64,000 bases of DNA, from assembly GCA_934457415.1 (NCBI GenBank), contig CAKSHM010000005.1, positions 124,001-188,000 on the forward strand, in the 5' to 3' direction. The DNA is from an uncultured Eubacteriales bacterium (lineage in GTDB: Bacteria > Bacillota > Clostridia > Oscillospirales > Acutalibacteraceae). The translations under genes and the position numbers were made by a program. Position 1 is the first letter of the stretch. Each line of letters begins with the position of its first letter. Positions 8,243-16,151 of the stretch are shown in pieces. Below the pieces are notes generated by a model that ran no database searches, was not told the origin of the DNA, and saw only the letters and a program-made list of their open reading frames with translations.

Positions 8243-9169
8243 ATGAAAAAAACTGCGTTTATATCTGTGATCGGCAGGGCTAATGTCGGCAAATCCTCGC
8301 TTGTCAACCGAATTATAGGTCAAAAGATTTCAATAGTATCTTCAAAGCCGCAGACTACGAGAACGCGTATTATGGGCGTTAAGACTGAGGGTGAAATTCA
8401 GTATGTTTTTATTGACACTCCCGGTTTTCACATTCCGCACAATAAACTCGGCGATAATATGATAAAAGCTGTTAAAAGCGGAATGACCGATGTCGATGCC
8501 GCAATTCTCGTTGTTGACTGCGCTGCTAAATTCAAATTCGACCCTGAAAACATACCGCAGGCCGAAAAGGAGCTTTTAAAAAGTTTAAAAAATCGGAATA
8601 TTCCTTGTGTACTTGCTATAAACAAAATTGATCTTTTGGATGAAAAAGATAAGTTACTTGAGTTTATTTCGGGTTATTCCGATTATTTTGATTTTAGCTC
8701 GGTTGTTCCTGTTTCCGCTAAAAAAGGTGACGGTATAAATATTCTCGAAAGCGAGCTCAAAACTTTCGCAAAGCCATCTGAGCATTACTTTTCGGATGAT
8801 GAATATACCGACCAGCCCGACAGGGTTATTGTATCCGAAATAATCAGAGAAAAGATATTAAGACTTTTAAAGGGCGAGGTTCCTCACGGAATTGCTGTTG
8901 ATATTGAGCGTTTTTTTGAGCGCGACAGCAAAAAAAACGGAGAGCCGATTATCGAAATTGAGGCTACAATAATTTGCGAAAAAGAATCTCATAAAGGAAT
9001 AATTATCGGCAAAGGCGGAGAAATGCTTAAAAAAATAGGCACTTATGCAAGGCAGGACCTTGAGAGATTTTTCGGAACAAAATGTTCGGTAAAGCTTTGG
9101 GTTAAGGTTAAGGAAGATTGGAGAAACAGATCGGGGATTATTCACACTTTAGGTCTTGACTCGGAATGA
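8243..9169 (+). CDS. era: GTPase Era
   Basis: A 308-residue ribosome-associated GTPase. Visible motifs are G1 GRANVGKSS (residue ~11), G3 DTPGFH (~60) and G4 NKID (~127). The C-terminal KH domain carries GIIIGKGGEMLKKIG (~253). Era binds the 3' end of 16S rRNA and helps 30S assembly. It starts four bases after ybeY with no clear ribosome site, so it is probably translated by coupling. Length and order are typical. Confidence 0.96.
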   Translation: MKKTAFISVIGRANVGKSSLVNRIIGQKISIVSSKPQTTRTRIMGVKTEGEIQYVFIDTPGFHIPHNKLGDNMIKAVKSGMTDVDAAILVVDCAAKFKFDPENIPQAEKELLKSLKNRNIPCVLAINKIDLLDEKDKLLEFISGYSDYFDFSSVVPVSAKKGDGINILESELKTFAKPSEHYFSDDEYTDQPDRVIVSEIIREKILRLLKGEVPHGIAVDIERFFERDSKKNGEPIIEIEATIICEKESHKGIIIGKGGEMLKKIGTYARQDLERFFGTKCSVKLWVKVKEDWRNRSGIIHTLGLDSE

Positions 9170-9184
9170 TTGAATTACTTACGG

Positions 9185-9210
9185 GGAATAATTTTTATAT
9201 AAATTATTCC
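9185..9210 (+). other. Perfect 10-bp hairpin directly before a ribosome site
   Basis: GGAATAATTT and AAATTATTCC form a perfect inverted repeat with a six-base loop. It ends exactly where the GGAGG of the next small gene begins (9211). It lacks a T run, so it is not a usual terminator. It may be an RNA element that modulates access to the yqzL/recO ribosome site. Confidence 0.45.
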
Positions 9211-9223
9211 GGAGGTAAGGCAA

Positions 9224-9391
9224 TTGGAATCAAACAAAAAATGGCTTAAATTTATTGTTTCGGGCAAAGCGTCAGACTATGTAAGCTATATAAATTCTAT
9301 AAAATTCGAAAGCGATTATAAACGGAGTGATAAAAGTGCGTATTTCGACGGACGCTCTGGTGATAAAAGAAAAGACGATAAAGGAAAATGA
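9224..9391 (+). CDS. yqzL: YqzL-like small protein
   Basis: A 55-residue ORF starting at TTG (9224) with GGAGG 8 bases upstream. The product contains W-x2-F-x2-SGK-x2-DYVSYINSI near its start, which resembles the W/F/G/Y pattern of the short YqzL proteins. In Bacillus, yqzL lies exactly between era and recO, and this ORF has the same position. It overlaps the start of recO by 56 bases. The C-terminal third is very charged and may be lineage-specific. The role of YqzL is unknown. Position is the stronger evidence; similarity is weak. Confidence 0.6.
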   Translation: MESNKKWLKFIVSGKASDYVSYINSIKFESDYKRSDKSAYFDGRSGDKRKDDKGK

Positions 9392-10076
9392 CAGAGTTAT
9401 AACACTGATGACCCGAAATCACGGAGTTATCAGTGCTTTTGCGCATGGGGCAAAAAGCGTTAAAAGTAAAAAAGGGGCGGGGACCGGACTTTTAACTTAT
9501 TCGGATTTTGAACTTGAGGAAAGAAAAGGCGTTTTTACCGTTAAAGAAGCAAGCGTAAAGCATTGCTTCTTTATTATGGGCGAGGATATAGCGGATCTCG
9601 CCCTTTCGCAGTATTTTTGCGAAATTTGTTTGGTATTGGGAAACGACGAGCAAAACAGCGAAGCGTTTTTAAGAACTGTTTTAAATTCTCTTTATCTTCT
9701 GACCTCCCAAAAAAAATCCCGAAACTTTTTAAAGTCCGTTACCGAACTGAGGATTGCGTCGCTTTCCGGATATATGCCGGATCTTACAGCATGTGCCGGC
9801 TGCGGAAGTTTTGAGGATGAAAAGATGTATTTCAGCTTAAGTGAAGGTATTCTTCTTTGCGGCAACTGCAAACAACAGCATGCGCAGACTGAATTTTTAA
9901 GTCCTGCGGTGCTAAAGGCAATGCGTCATATAATCTATTCCGATTTAAAGGATATTTATTCTTTTTCGATTACAGAAGAAAATGAAAAAACTCTTTCGGA
10001 AATCAGCGAAAAGTACATACTTTTTCAGACAGAACACGAATTTCCGACTTTAAAATTTTATAAATCTTTATTGTGA
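9336..10076 (+). CDS. recO: DNA repair protein RecO
   Basis: A 246-residue recombination mediator. It has an N-terminal OB-fold (IKENDRVITLMTRNHGVISAFAHG-like text), then a helical domain with a four-cysteine zinc site made of CAGCG (~residue 150) and CGNCK (~170). RecO loads RecA onto SSB-coated DNA with RecR. GTG 9336 is chosen because GGAG at 9324-9327 lies 8 bases before it; the GTG at 9327 overlaps that site. The position after era is the usual one in Firmicutes. Confidence 0.93.
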   Translation: MRISTDALVIKEKTIKENDRVITLMTRNHGVISAFAHGAKSVKSKKGAGTGLLTYSDFELEERKGVFTVKEASVKHCFFIMGEDIADLALSQYFCEICLVLGNDEQNSEAFLRTVLNSLYLLTSQKKSRNFLKSVTELRIASLSGYMPDLTACAGCGSFEDEKMYFSLSEGILLCGNCKQQHAQTEFLSPAVLKAMRHIIYSDLKDIYSFSITEENEKTLSEISEKYILFQTEHEFPTLKFYKSLL

Positions 10077-10083
10077 GGACTGT

Positions 10084-12477
10084 ATGTCATATAATGTAGA
10101 AAAATATATAAAAATCCTTGAGCTTGATAAGGTTCTTGAAAGTGTTGCTGAACACGCGGTGACACAAAAAGCAAAGAATGATATTATGGGTATTGTTCCG
10201 GCACGCTCATTTGATGAAGCGTCAAAGCTTATTGAAAAAACCTTTTGTGCATATAATCTTACAGCACTTAATTCCGCTCCTCCTTTTTCTGACTGTTCCG
10301 GAATAAACAATGTACTTGAGAGAGCGAAAATCGGCGCTGTCCTTTCTGCAAGAGAACTTTTAAATACCGCAAAATGTTTAAAAACCGTTCGAAATGTAAA
10401 GGCATGGTATACAAATTCGGAGGGAATCCAAGGTGAAAAAAGTCTTGATTTTTTATTTGAAAGACTTACACCGAATAAATTTCTTGAAGAAAAAATATTT
10501 TTTATAATCCGCAGCGAGGACGAAATCAATGATAACGCTTCCGAGCTTTTAAGCAGTATCAGAAGAAAAAAAGCTTCTTATTCATCAAAAATCAGAGAAA
10601 ATCTTGATAGGATAGTTCGCGGCACCGCATCAAAATATTTGCAGGAGGCAATAATCACCCAGCGTGACGGACGGTATGTCGTTCCCGTTAAAACCGAATT
10701 CCGAGCCGAAATCAAGGGAATTGTCCATGACATGTCATCAAGCGGTTCAACCGTATTTATCGAGCCTGTAAGCGTTGTTGAAATAAACAACGAAATAAGA
10801 ATTTTAGAGGCAAGAGAATCGGAGGAAATTGAAAGAATTCTTTTTGAGCTTTCTTCGCGGGTTTTAGAATACTCCGAGGATATTTATAATTCTTATGAGG
10901 CGCTTACCGAGCTTGACGCCGTGTTTGCAAAGTCAAAATACGCCTATTCTTCAAATTCCGTTAAACCGATTTTAAACAGCGACGGGAAAATCGTTCTTAA
11001 CGGCGCAAGGCACCCGCTGATAGATAAAAAATCAGTTGTTCCGATAAACATATCTTTAGGTGAAAAGTTTGACACACTTGTAATTACAGGTCCTAATACC
11101 GGCGGAAAGACAGTCGCACTTAAAACACTCGGTCTTTTTACAATGATGGCAGCCTGCGGACTGATGATACCTGCCTCAGACGGAAGTGAAATAGCGGTTT
11201 TTGATATGATTTTTGCCGATATCGGCGATGAACAAAGTATTTCTCAGTCACTATCAACATTTTCTTCCCACCTTGTAAATATAATAAGCATTCTTGAAAA
11301 CTGTAATGAAAATTCGCTTGTTTTATTCGATGAATTATGTGCGGGAACCGATCCTGTTGAGGGTGCGGCGCTTGCAAAAGCGATTTTAATCAGACTTTTA
11401 AAAATTAAAGCAAAAACAGCGGCCACCACCCATTATCCGGAGCTGAAGAGTTATGCGCTGGATACAAACGGTGTTCAGAATGCCGGATGTGAGTTCGATA
11501 TTAACACTTTAAGACCGACTTACCGTTTAATTATCGGCTCCCCAGGCAGGTCAAACGCTTTTCTTATTTCAAAAAGACTCGGGCTTTCGGAGGATGTTAT
11601 TAAAACCGCTGAATCTCAGGTTGATGAAAATTCGGAAAGACTTGAAAGGGTAATAGCTGCTCTTGAAAAAGAAAGACAGAAGGCTCAGAGTCTTTATGAT
11701 AAAAACCAAAACCTTAAAAGAGACTTGGAAAAAGAAAAAGCTCAGATTGACCTAAAGCTAAAGGAGCTTGAAAAACAATCAGAGCAAATTAAAGAAAAAG
11801 CTGAAATTAAGGCTGCCGATATAATTGAAAGCGCAAGAAATAAATCATCCGAGCTTTTAAACAGACTTGAACAAATGAAAAAGGATATGACGCCGTCAAA
11901 TTCCAAAGCATTGCTTGAGAATGCACGAACTGCGTACAGAGCCTCGGAAAAAGAATTCGATGATATTTCAAATCCCGTTAAAGAGCTTAATATCAAAGGC
12001 GAGAAATTGAAATCGGCACCGAAAGCAGGTGACACGGTCATTATTTCTTCTCTTGACAGTGAAGCTACGGTTTTAGAGGTCGACGAAAAAGGAAAAAGAG
12101 CATTTGTCCTTTCGGGATTTTTAAAAACTTGGGTAAAGTTTGACGGGCTTTTGTATAAAAAAGGCTCCCCTGAAAAAAAGAGCAAACCAAAAAAATCTTC
12201 GGTTACCGGTTTGTCATCAAAGGCCGACAGAATTGTTCCGTCTTCAATTGATCTTCGCGGTATGACGGGTGATGAAGCGATTTTAGAGCTTGAAAAATAC
12301 ATTGACAATGCGGTTCTTGCCGGTTTAGGCGAGGTTACTGTTATTCACGGCAAAGGAACAGGAGCATTGAGAAAAGCCGTTCAAAGCTATCTTAAATCAA
12401 ATAAGCACGTTAAATCATTTCGCCTCGGCGTTTTCGGAGAGGGCGAAAACGGAGTCAGTATTGTCACTCTGGATTAA
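10084..12477 (+). CDS. mutS2: Endonuclease MutS2
   Basis: A 797-residue protein of standard length. It lacks the MutS mismatch-recognition domain, has Walker A GPNTGGKTVALKT (~residue 337), the ABC signature region (SLSTFSSH), Walker B (SLVLFDELCAGTD) and a long coiled coil. It ends in an Smr domain with IDLRGMTGDEA and VIHGKGTG in the last ~80 residues. MutS2 suppresses homologous recombination and, in Bacillus, acts in ribosome rescue. GAGG precedes the ATG. It is the last gene of the run and is followed by a strong terminator. Confidence 0.95.
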   Translation: MSYNVEKYIKILELDKVLESVAEHAVTQKAKNDIMGIVPARSFDEASKLIEKTFCAYNLTALNSAPPFSDCSGINNVLERAKIGAVLSARELLNTAKCLKTVRNVKAWYTNSEGIQGEKSLDFLFERLTPNKFLEEKIFFIIRSEDEINDNASELLSSIRRKKASYSSKIRENLDRIVRGTASKYLQEAIITQRDGRYVVPVKTEFRAEIKGIVHDMSSSGSTVFIEPVSVVEINNEIRILEARESEEIERILFELSSRVLEYSEDIYNSYEALTELDAVFAKSKYAYSSNSVKPILNSDGKIVLNGARHPLIDKKSVVPINISLGEKFDTLVITGPNTGGKTVALKTLGLFTMMAACGLMIPASDGSEIAVFDMIFADIGDEQSISQSLSTFSSHLVNIISILENCNENSLVLFDELCAGTDPVEGAALAKAILIRLLKIKAKTAATTHYPELKSYALDTNGVQNAGCEFDINTLRPTYRLIIGSPGRSNAFLISKRLGLSEDVIKTAESQVDENSERLERVIAALEKERQKAQSLYDKNQNLKRDLEKEKAQIDLKLKELEKQSEQIKEKAEIKAADIIESARNKSSELLNRLEQMKKDMTPSNSKALLENARTAYRASEKEFDDISNPVKELNIKGEKLKSAPKAGDTVIISSLDSEATVLEVDEKGKRAFVLSGFLKTWVKFDGLLYKKGSPEKKSKPKKSSVTGLSSKADRIVPSSIDLRGMTGDEAILELEKYIDNAVLAGLGEVTVIHGKGTGALRKAVQSYLKSNKHVKSFRLGVFGEGENGVSIVTLD

Positions 12478-12511
12478 AAAGAGCAGAAAGTCTAAGCTTT
12501 CTGCTCTTTTT
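12476..12511. terminator. Bidirectional terminator between mutS2 and the fabG-like gene
   Basis: AAAAAGAGCAGAAAG pairs perfectly with CTTTCTGCTCTTTTT around a six-base loop. With A and T tracts on both sides it can stop the plus-strand mutS2 transcript and the convergent minus-strand SDR transcript. Confidence 0.9.
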
Positions 12512-12527
12512 ATATAGCAACCGGCCT

Positions 12528-13262
12528 TCAAACTACATATCCGCCGTTTACCGATAAAACCTGTCCTGTTATATAATCCGCCTTATCAGAGGCAAGAAAT
12601 GAAACCGCAAAAGCTATATCCTCGGGTGTTCCTATTCTTCCGAGAGGAATTTCTTCAATAAATGAGTTTAAATTATCGGTTGAAATATTATTGTTCATTT
12701 GTGTGGCTATAAGTCCGGGGGAAACTGCATTTACATTTATTCCGCTGGGCGCAAGCTCTTTGGCAAGAGATTTTGTCAAACCTATTACTCCGGCTTTTGA
12801 AGAGGAATAAGCCACCTCGCATGAAGCGCCGGTTTCACCCCACATTGAAGTTATATTTATTATTTTACCCCGTTTTTGATTTATCATAATTCGAGAGATT
12901 TCTTTACAGCAATTATAAGCACCTATAAGATTAGTCCCGAATATTTCGTTTGACTTTGATTCATCAAGATAGTTTATTGTGTCTATATATGATACTCCTG
13001 CGTTATTTATAAGTATATCTACACTGCCGAATTTTTCAAGAGCATAATCTGCCATCAATCGTACTTCGTCCGATTTTGAAACATCGGCTTTAAAAGTATA
13101 TATTTCGGTATTATAAGAGCGCAGGGAAGAGGCAAGAGCGGAAGCCTGCTTTGTATTTGATTTATAATTTATAATTACATTATATCCAAGCCTCGCAAAT
13201 TCACTTGATATCGCCGCGCCGATGCCTCTGGAGCCTCCTGTAACTATCACAGTCTTTAACAT
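12528..13262 (-). CDS. Short-chain dehydrogenase/reductase, FabG-like
   Basis: A 244-residue classical SDR with a Rossmann fold: cofactor motif TGGSRGIGAA (residue ~8), NNAG (~89) and catalytic Tyr-x3-Lys in AYSSSKAG (~153). The end PLGRIGTPEDIA...TGQVLSVNGGY is typical of 3-oxoacyl-ACP reductases. It probably uses NADPH. It stands alone, not within a fatty acid cluster, so a different ketone substrate is possible. GGAGG precedes the start. Confidence 0.85.
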   Translation of the reverse strand: MLKTVIVTGGSRGIGAAISSEFARLGYNVIINYKSNTKQASALASSLRSYNTEIYTFKADVSKSDEVRLMADYALEKFGSVDILINNAGVSYIDTINYLDESKSNEIFGTNLIGAYNCCKEISRIMINQKRGKIINITSMWGETGASCEVAYSSSKAGVIGLTKSLAKELAPSGINVNAVSPGLIATQMNNNISTDNLNSFIEEIPLGRIGTPEDIAFAVSFLASDKADYITGQVLSVNGGYVV

Positions 13263-13375
13263 TTTACTGCCTCCGTAATTTTATAAGATTATCATATCAT
13301 AATTTTAAAAAAAAATAAATAGATTTTTTACAATAAATTGGGTTAACATAAAAACACAAACATAATATATTGTAT

Positions 13376-13400
13376 AGTTTACATAAATAGTTTACATAAA
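13376..13400 (+). repeat. Tandem 12-bp direct repeat upstream of a promoter
   Basis: AGTTTACATAAA occurs at 13376-13387 and again at 13389-13400, period 13. It ends 24 bases before the TTGACA at 13425, a position where an activator or repressor could bind. Confidence 0.4.
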
Positions 13401-13424
13401 ACATAAGAGAACAAAAATTTATTG

Positions 13425-13453
13425 TTGACATAAAATCGAGAATGTAGTATAAA
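13425..13453 (+). promoter_or_regulatory. Sigma-A type promoter upstream of spoIIM
   Basis: TTGACA (13425-13430), 17 bases, TATAAA (13448-13453). It would give a ~200-base leader before spoIIM or an independent short transcript. Confidence 0.6.
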
Positions 13454-13606
13454 TATAAGTAGAGAAATTAAAAGTGCCGCAGTACAGGTTAATAAACAGA
13501 TTAACAAGCCCTCTGTTTTATGTAACTTTGCAAAAACATTGGGTTGTTTTTTATGCAAATCGGTCAACATAAATCCATACGCATTAAAAGCTTTCCTATA
13601 TTTTTC

Positions 13607-13635
13607 TCATATCTTGTCCTATCTCAGCATAAATA
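13607..13635 (+). promoter_or_regulatory. Candidate sigma-E promoter of spoIIM
   Basis: TCATATC (13607-13613), 14 bases, CATAAATA (13628-13635), 28 bases before the spoIIM ATG. The -35 element matches the sigma-E consensus at six of seven positions, the -10 less well. spoIIM is sigma-E dependent in Bacillus. Confidence 0.4.
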
Positions 13636-13662
13636 TTTATCGTTGAGAAGGGAAGATGATTT

Positions 13663-14292
13663 ATGAGAAAAACTGCTGTTATAACTGTCAAAGGTTTAAA
13701 AATCAATAAGCTTTTTGAAAAAAACAAAATAATAATTCTTATGCTTTTGGCTTTTATTACCGGAATTATTATCGGAACGGTTTTATTTAATAAAAATGAA
13801 GCTGTTGCCGATCTGTCGAAAAGATTTTTTTCGGATTATTATTCTGTAAGGCAAAAAAAGGCTTTTTTAAAAATTTTCTTTTCCTCTTTTTTAGCTTCGC
13901 TTATAATGCTGTTGCCCTTGTACATTTCGGGGGCTTCTATTTTAGGAGTTGCAGCAGTTCCTTTTACCGTTATGCTCCGCGGAGCGATTTTAGGCAGCCT
14001 TTGCGGTTACATATATAAAACGTTTTCTTTAAAGGGCGTTGCTTTCAACGCAATGATTTTAATTCCGGGTACATTGATATCGTATGTTGCTTATCTTTTT
14101 GCTGCTAAAATTTCGGTTCTTTTTTCGCTTGATTTTATTAAGCTGATTTTTCCAAAGTGCCGTCCGCTTAATTTGTACGGAAGCTTTAAGGATTATACTT
14201 ATAAATTTCTGTTTGTTATAATTTTTATGGTTTTATCCTCGTTGGTTGACGGCGCTTTTTCGTACTTGTTTATAAAGTTTTTTAATTTTTAA
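13663..14292 (+). CDS. spoIIM: Stage II sporulation protein M
   Basis: A 209-residue membrane protein with about five hydrophobic segments, typical of SpoIIM. The middle text ISGASILGVAAVPFTVMLRG is characteristic. It forms part of the DMP complex (SpoIID-SpoIIM-SpoIIP) that hydrolyses septal peptidoglycan during forespore engulfment; SpoIIM is the mother-cell membrane anchor. GAAGGGAAGATGATTT precedes the ATG. It is followed after nine bases by an Xer-type recombinase, a neighbourhood also found in Bacillus. Confidence 0.9.
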   Translation: MRKTAVITVKGLKINKLFEKNKIIILMLLAFITGIIIGTVLFNKNEAVADLSKRFFSDYYSVRQKKAFLKIFFSSFLASLIMLLPLYISGASILGVAAVPFTVMLRGAILGSLCGYIYKTFSLKGVAFNAMILIPGTLISYVAYLFAAKISVLFSLDFIKLIFPKCRPLNLYGSFKDYTYKFLFVIIFMVLSSLVDGAFSYLFIKFFNF

Positions 14293-14301
14293 GGAGGTGT
14301 T

Positions 14302-15198
14302 ATGATCATGAATAACTATATTGACGGATATAAGAATTATCTTGTTAATGTAAAAAAAGCTTCGCTTAATACGGTTGACGCTTATTTAAGGGACGCTTTG
14401 CAGTTTTCTGATTTTTGCACTTCTGTTGCCGGAATTAAAGATGTAAGCCTTACCGGCGAAAAAACTTTTTCCGAGTACCTTAATCATTTGACCGAAATCG
14501 GAAAAAGCGAATCTACGAAAACAAGAATCACAGCCTCTGTCAGATGTTTTTTTAAATATCTTAAATCAATCGGAGCTGTTAATTCCGATCCGACTTCTGC
14601 TATAAGAGTGCACAAAAGCCAAAGAAAGCTTCCCGATGTCCTTGAAGTAAATGAGATAATAAGACTGCTTTCTCAGCCGGACGGAGCCGATTATAAAAGC
14701 AGACGCGATAAGGCTATGCTGGAGCTTCATTATGCCACAGGTATAAAGGTTTCCGAACTCATAGACTTAAAAGTTTATGATGTTAACCTTCAGGTTGGAA
14801 TTTTACATACTCACAGCGGATCGCATGAAAGAATCATTCCTATTTACCGTGACGCGCTAAAGCATATTGAAATTTATTTGAATTATGCACGGCCAGGTAT
14901 CGTTACCGATGAATCCGAGGATAGGCTGTTTACAAATATGAACGGAAAGCCGCTGACCCGTCAGGGATTTTGGAAAATAATTAAAAATTATGCTGATAAA
15001 GCAAATATTAAAAAGGATATAACTCCTCAGACTCTCAGACATTCATTTGCGACGCATTTGCTTGAAAACGGCGCACAGCTCAAGGATTTGAAAGATATTT
15101 TAGGACACTCCGATATAACTTCAACTCAGATCTATGCACAGGTTCTGAAAAGTAAGTATGTTAAATCGTATACACAATTTCATCCGCTTGCAAAATAA
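14302..15198 (+). CDS. XerC/XerD-like tyrosine recombinase with degenerate active site
   Basis: A 298-residue protein with a SAM-like N-terminal core-binding domain and a C-terminal catalytic-type fold, aligned end to end with XerD (ending QFHPLAK). Key positions differ: the first catalytic Arg of TGLRVSEL is Lys (TGIKVSEL, ~residue 153), the GKGNKER lysine is Ser (HSGSHER), and the His of PHTLRH is Gln (PQTLRHSFATHLL). The second Arg, the LGHSD His and the tyrosine of TQIYAQV remain. It may have lost strand cleavage or be strongly altered. A strong ribosome site (AAGGAGGTG) precedes it, so it is expressed. Position after spoIIM matches Bacillus xerD. Confidence 0.85.
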   Translation: MIMNNYIDGYKNYLVNVKKASLNTVDAYLRDALQFSDFCTSVAGIKDVSLTGEKTFSEYLNHLTEIGKSESTKTRITASVRCFFKYLKSIGAVNSDPTSAIRVHKSQRKLPDVLEVNEIIRLLSQPDGADYKSRRDKAMLELHYATGIKVSELIDLKVYDVNLQVGILHTHSGSHERIIPIYRDALKHIEIYLNYARPGIVTDESEDRLFTNMNGKPLTRQGFWKIIKNYADKANIKKDITPQTLRHSFATHLLENGAQLKDLKDILGHSDITSTQIYAQVLKSKYVKSYTQFHPLAK

Positions 15199-15240
15199 CA
15201 GCAACTGTTTTCTAAAATTCCTTAAACAGTTGCTGTTATT
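15197..15240 (+). terminator. Terminator after the Xer-like gene
   Basis: AACAGCAACTGTTT pairs with AAACAGTTGCTGTT across a 13-base loop, overlapping the stop codon. The following tract ATTCTT is short. Confidence 0.7.
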
Positions 15241-15289
15241 CTTATCGGAGAACTTTTAACTTTAGATATATACGATAATTCCTTCCCCT

Positions 15290-15437
15290 AATTATACAAA
15301 ATATTCATTTTGTATAATTGCTGGGAACTGAAAAAAGAGGCTTGCCCTACCTCTGAACATCAGCAATTACACGCGCCTAATGCGCTTACAAAATGCCCGT
15401 TATTGTAGCATTGTGCGCGGTTACTCCTTTCCGCGCT
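15290..15437. other. Hairpin-rich region, possible structured RNA of unknown class
   Basis: Four kinds of paired arms are visible. AATTATACAAAAT/ATTTTGTATAATT (15290-15319) is perfect. TAATTGCTG (15315-15323) pairs with CAGCAATTA (15361-15369), enclosing AGAGG/CCTCT. AATGC pairs with GCATT (15392-15412). GCGCGG (15415-15420) pairs with CCGCGC (15431-15436) around the loop TTACTCCTTT. The first two share TAATT and exclude each other. On the plus strand the last hairpin is followed by TTTT; on the minus strand the AGAGG hairpin is followed by six T. The strand is undecided and I match it to no known RNA family. Confidence 0.4.
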
Positions 15438-15775
15438 TTTGCTGCCTCGGTTGAGTATCATTTTAAGCCCCGAAAAATCCGTTTATAACATATAATATAT
15501 ATACCGACGAAAATTTCTTACTTTTTTAAATGATACAGCCTGTAATTCTGTTTAGTCCATAGATCTGCCTTAATCCTGTATTTGTTCAGCCGTAAAAAAC
15601 ATATATATTACAACTATATTACAACCAAGTTGTTCCATAAACGGTAGTAAATAGACTTCCCTGCTTTTATAACCATAAAAAAGGGGCATTTAAAATAAGG
15701 AATAATTCATTATATAATGATTTATCATTCTGTAAAAATGGCATTTTTTGCTAAGAAAATATCATTTTTCTGAAA

Positions 15776-15808
15776 ATTGAACAGTTTTTGAAGAAATATT
15801 GAACAATT
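15776..15808 (+). promoter_or_regulatory. Direct repeat, possible activator site
   Basis: ATTGAACAGTT (15776-15786) and ATTGAACAATT (15798-15808) repeat with a period of 22 bases, about two helical turns. They end 28 bases before the -35 of the small gene. ACAGTT/ACAATT half-sites in this arrangement recall LytTR-type response regulator sites (AgrA, ComE), which have a period near 21. No such regulator is in the window. Confidence 0.4.
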
Positions 15809-15836
15809 CTCTACAGATTTTATATGTAATTTGCTA

Positions 15837-15865
15837 TTGACAAACATATTATCGTATGATAAAAT
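15837..15865 (+). promoter_or_regulatory. Sigma-A promoter of the small membrane peptide gene
   Basis: TTGACA (15837-15842), 17 bases, TAAAAT (15860-15865). The predicted start point is ~20 bases before the ribosome site of the next ORF. Confidence 0.7.
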
Positions 15866-15894
15866 AAGGACAAATTTTAAGGAAGGTGTTTTTA

Positions 15895-16131
15895 ATGTTT
15901 ACTTGTTCAAGCAAAAATAAGAACAGTAACTATTCAACAGGTGCAAATTTTGCAGCTGAAAATTGTAATGCCTTCAAATTTAATATTCTAAAAGTTATAG
16001 GCACTGTCGTCTCAGCAGTGTCTATTTTTGTATTTCGACTTATTAATGTCATTATCAGCATTATTGATATTATCAGCTGTATAAAAATTATTTCAAAAAG
16101 CAAAAAAGAAATTTTGCCGATTGCCGGATAA
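15895..16131 (+). CDS. Small hydrophobic peptide of unknown function, 78 residues
   Basis: The start at 15895 has AAGGAAGGTG upstream; a GTG at 15886 overlaps that site. The first ~30 residues are polar and rich in Ser, Asn and Cys (CSSKNKNSNYSTGANFAAEN). Residues ~32-66 are strongly hydrophobic (VIGTVVSAVSIFVF, then IINVIISIIDIIS-type text) and could form one long or two short membrane helices. The C-terminus is basic. It has its own promoter and terminator and lies next to a direct repeat, so it is a genuine transcription unit. It could be a secreted or membrane peptide, a toxin-like peptide or a signal; I do not recognise a family. Confidence 0.65.
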   Translation: MFTCSSKNKNSNYSTGANFAAENCNAFKFNILKVIGTVVSAVSIFVFRLINVIISIIDIISCIKIISKSKKEILPIAG

Positions 16132-16151
16132 AATTTAGAGCTTAATGATGG

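Larger units (their letters stand above)
13263..13662. other. Long intergenic region before spoIIM
   Basis: About 400 very AT-rich bases with no convincing gene. They hold a 13-bp-period tandem repeat (13376-13400), a strong sigma-A type promoter (13425-13453) and a sigma-E-like promoter close to spoIIM. A minus-strand ORF at 13379-13570 encodes a hydrophobic peptide but has only a weak ribosome site; I do not call it. Confidence 0.5.
15241..15894. other. Gene-free island with structured DNA and direct repeats
   Basis: About 650 bases without a recognisable gene. The left part (15290-15437) is dense in perfect inverted repeats and locally more GC-rich. The middle has a 12-bp palindrome CATTATATAATG (15708-15719). 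The right part has a direct repeat and a promoter for the small gene at 15895. It contrasts with the otherwise tightly packed neighbourhood. Confidence 0.6.

Noticed and set aside
13379..13570. Minus-strand ORF for a 63-residue hydrophobic peptide upstream of spoIIM
   Set aside because: Weak ribosome site (GGA only), no promoter seen on that strand, very AT-rich text; hydrophobic reading is expected by chance.
15421..15480. T-box-like text on the minus strand (GGAGTAACCGCG)
   Set aside because: The UGGN sequence needed to pair with the tRNA end is missing, and no synthetase or amino acid gene follows on that strand.
15290..15480. 6S RNA, tmRNA, RNase P or SRP RNA
   Set aside because: None of the conserved cores I know for these RNAs is present; the SRP GGAAGGAAGC-type loop only superficially resembles AAAGGAGTAA.
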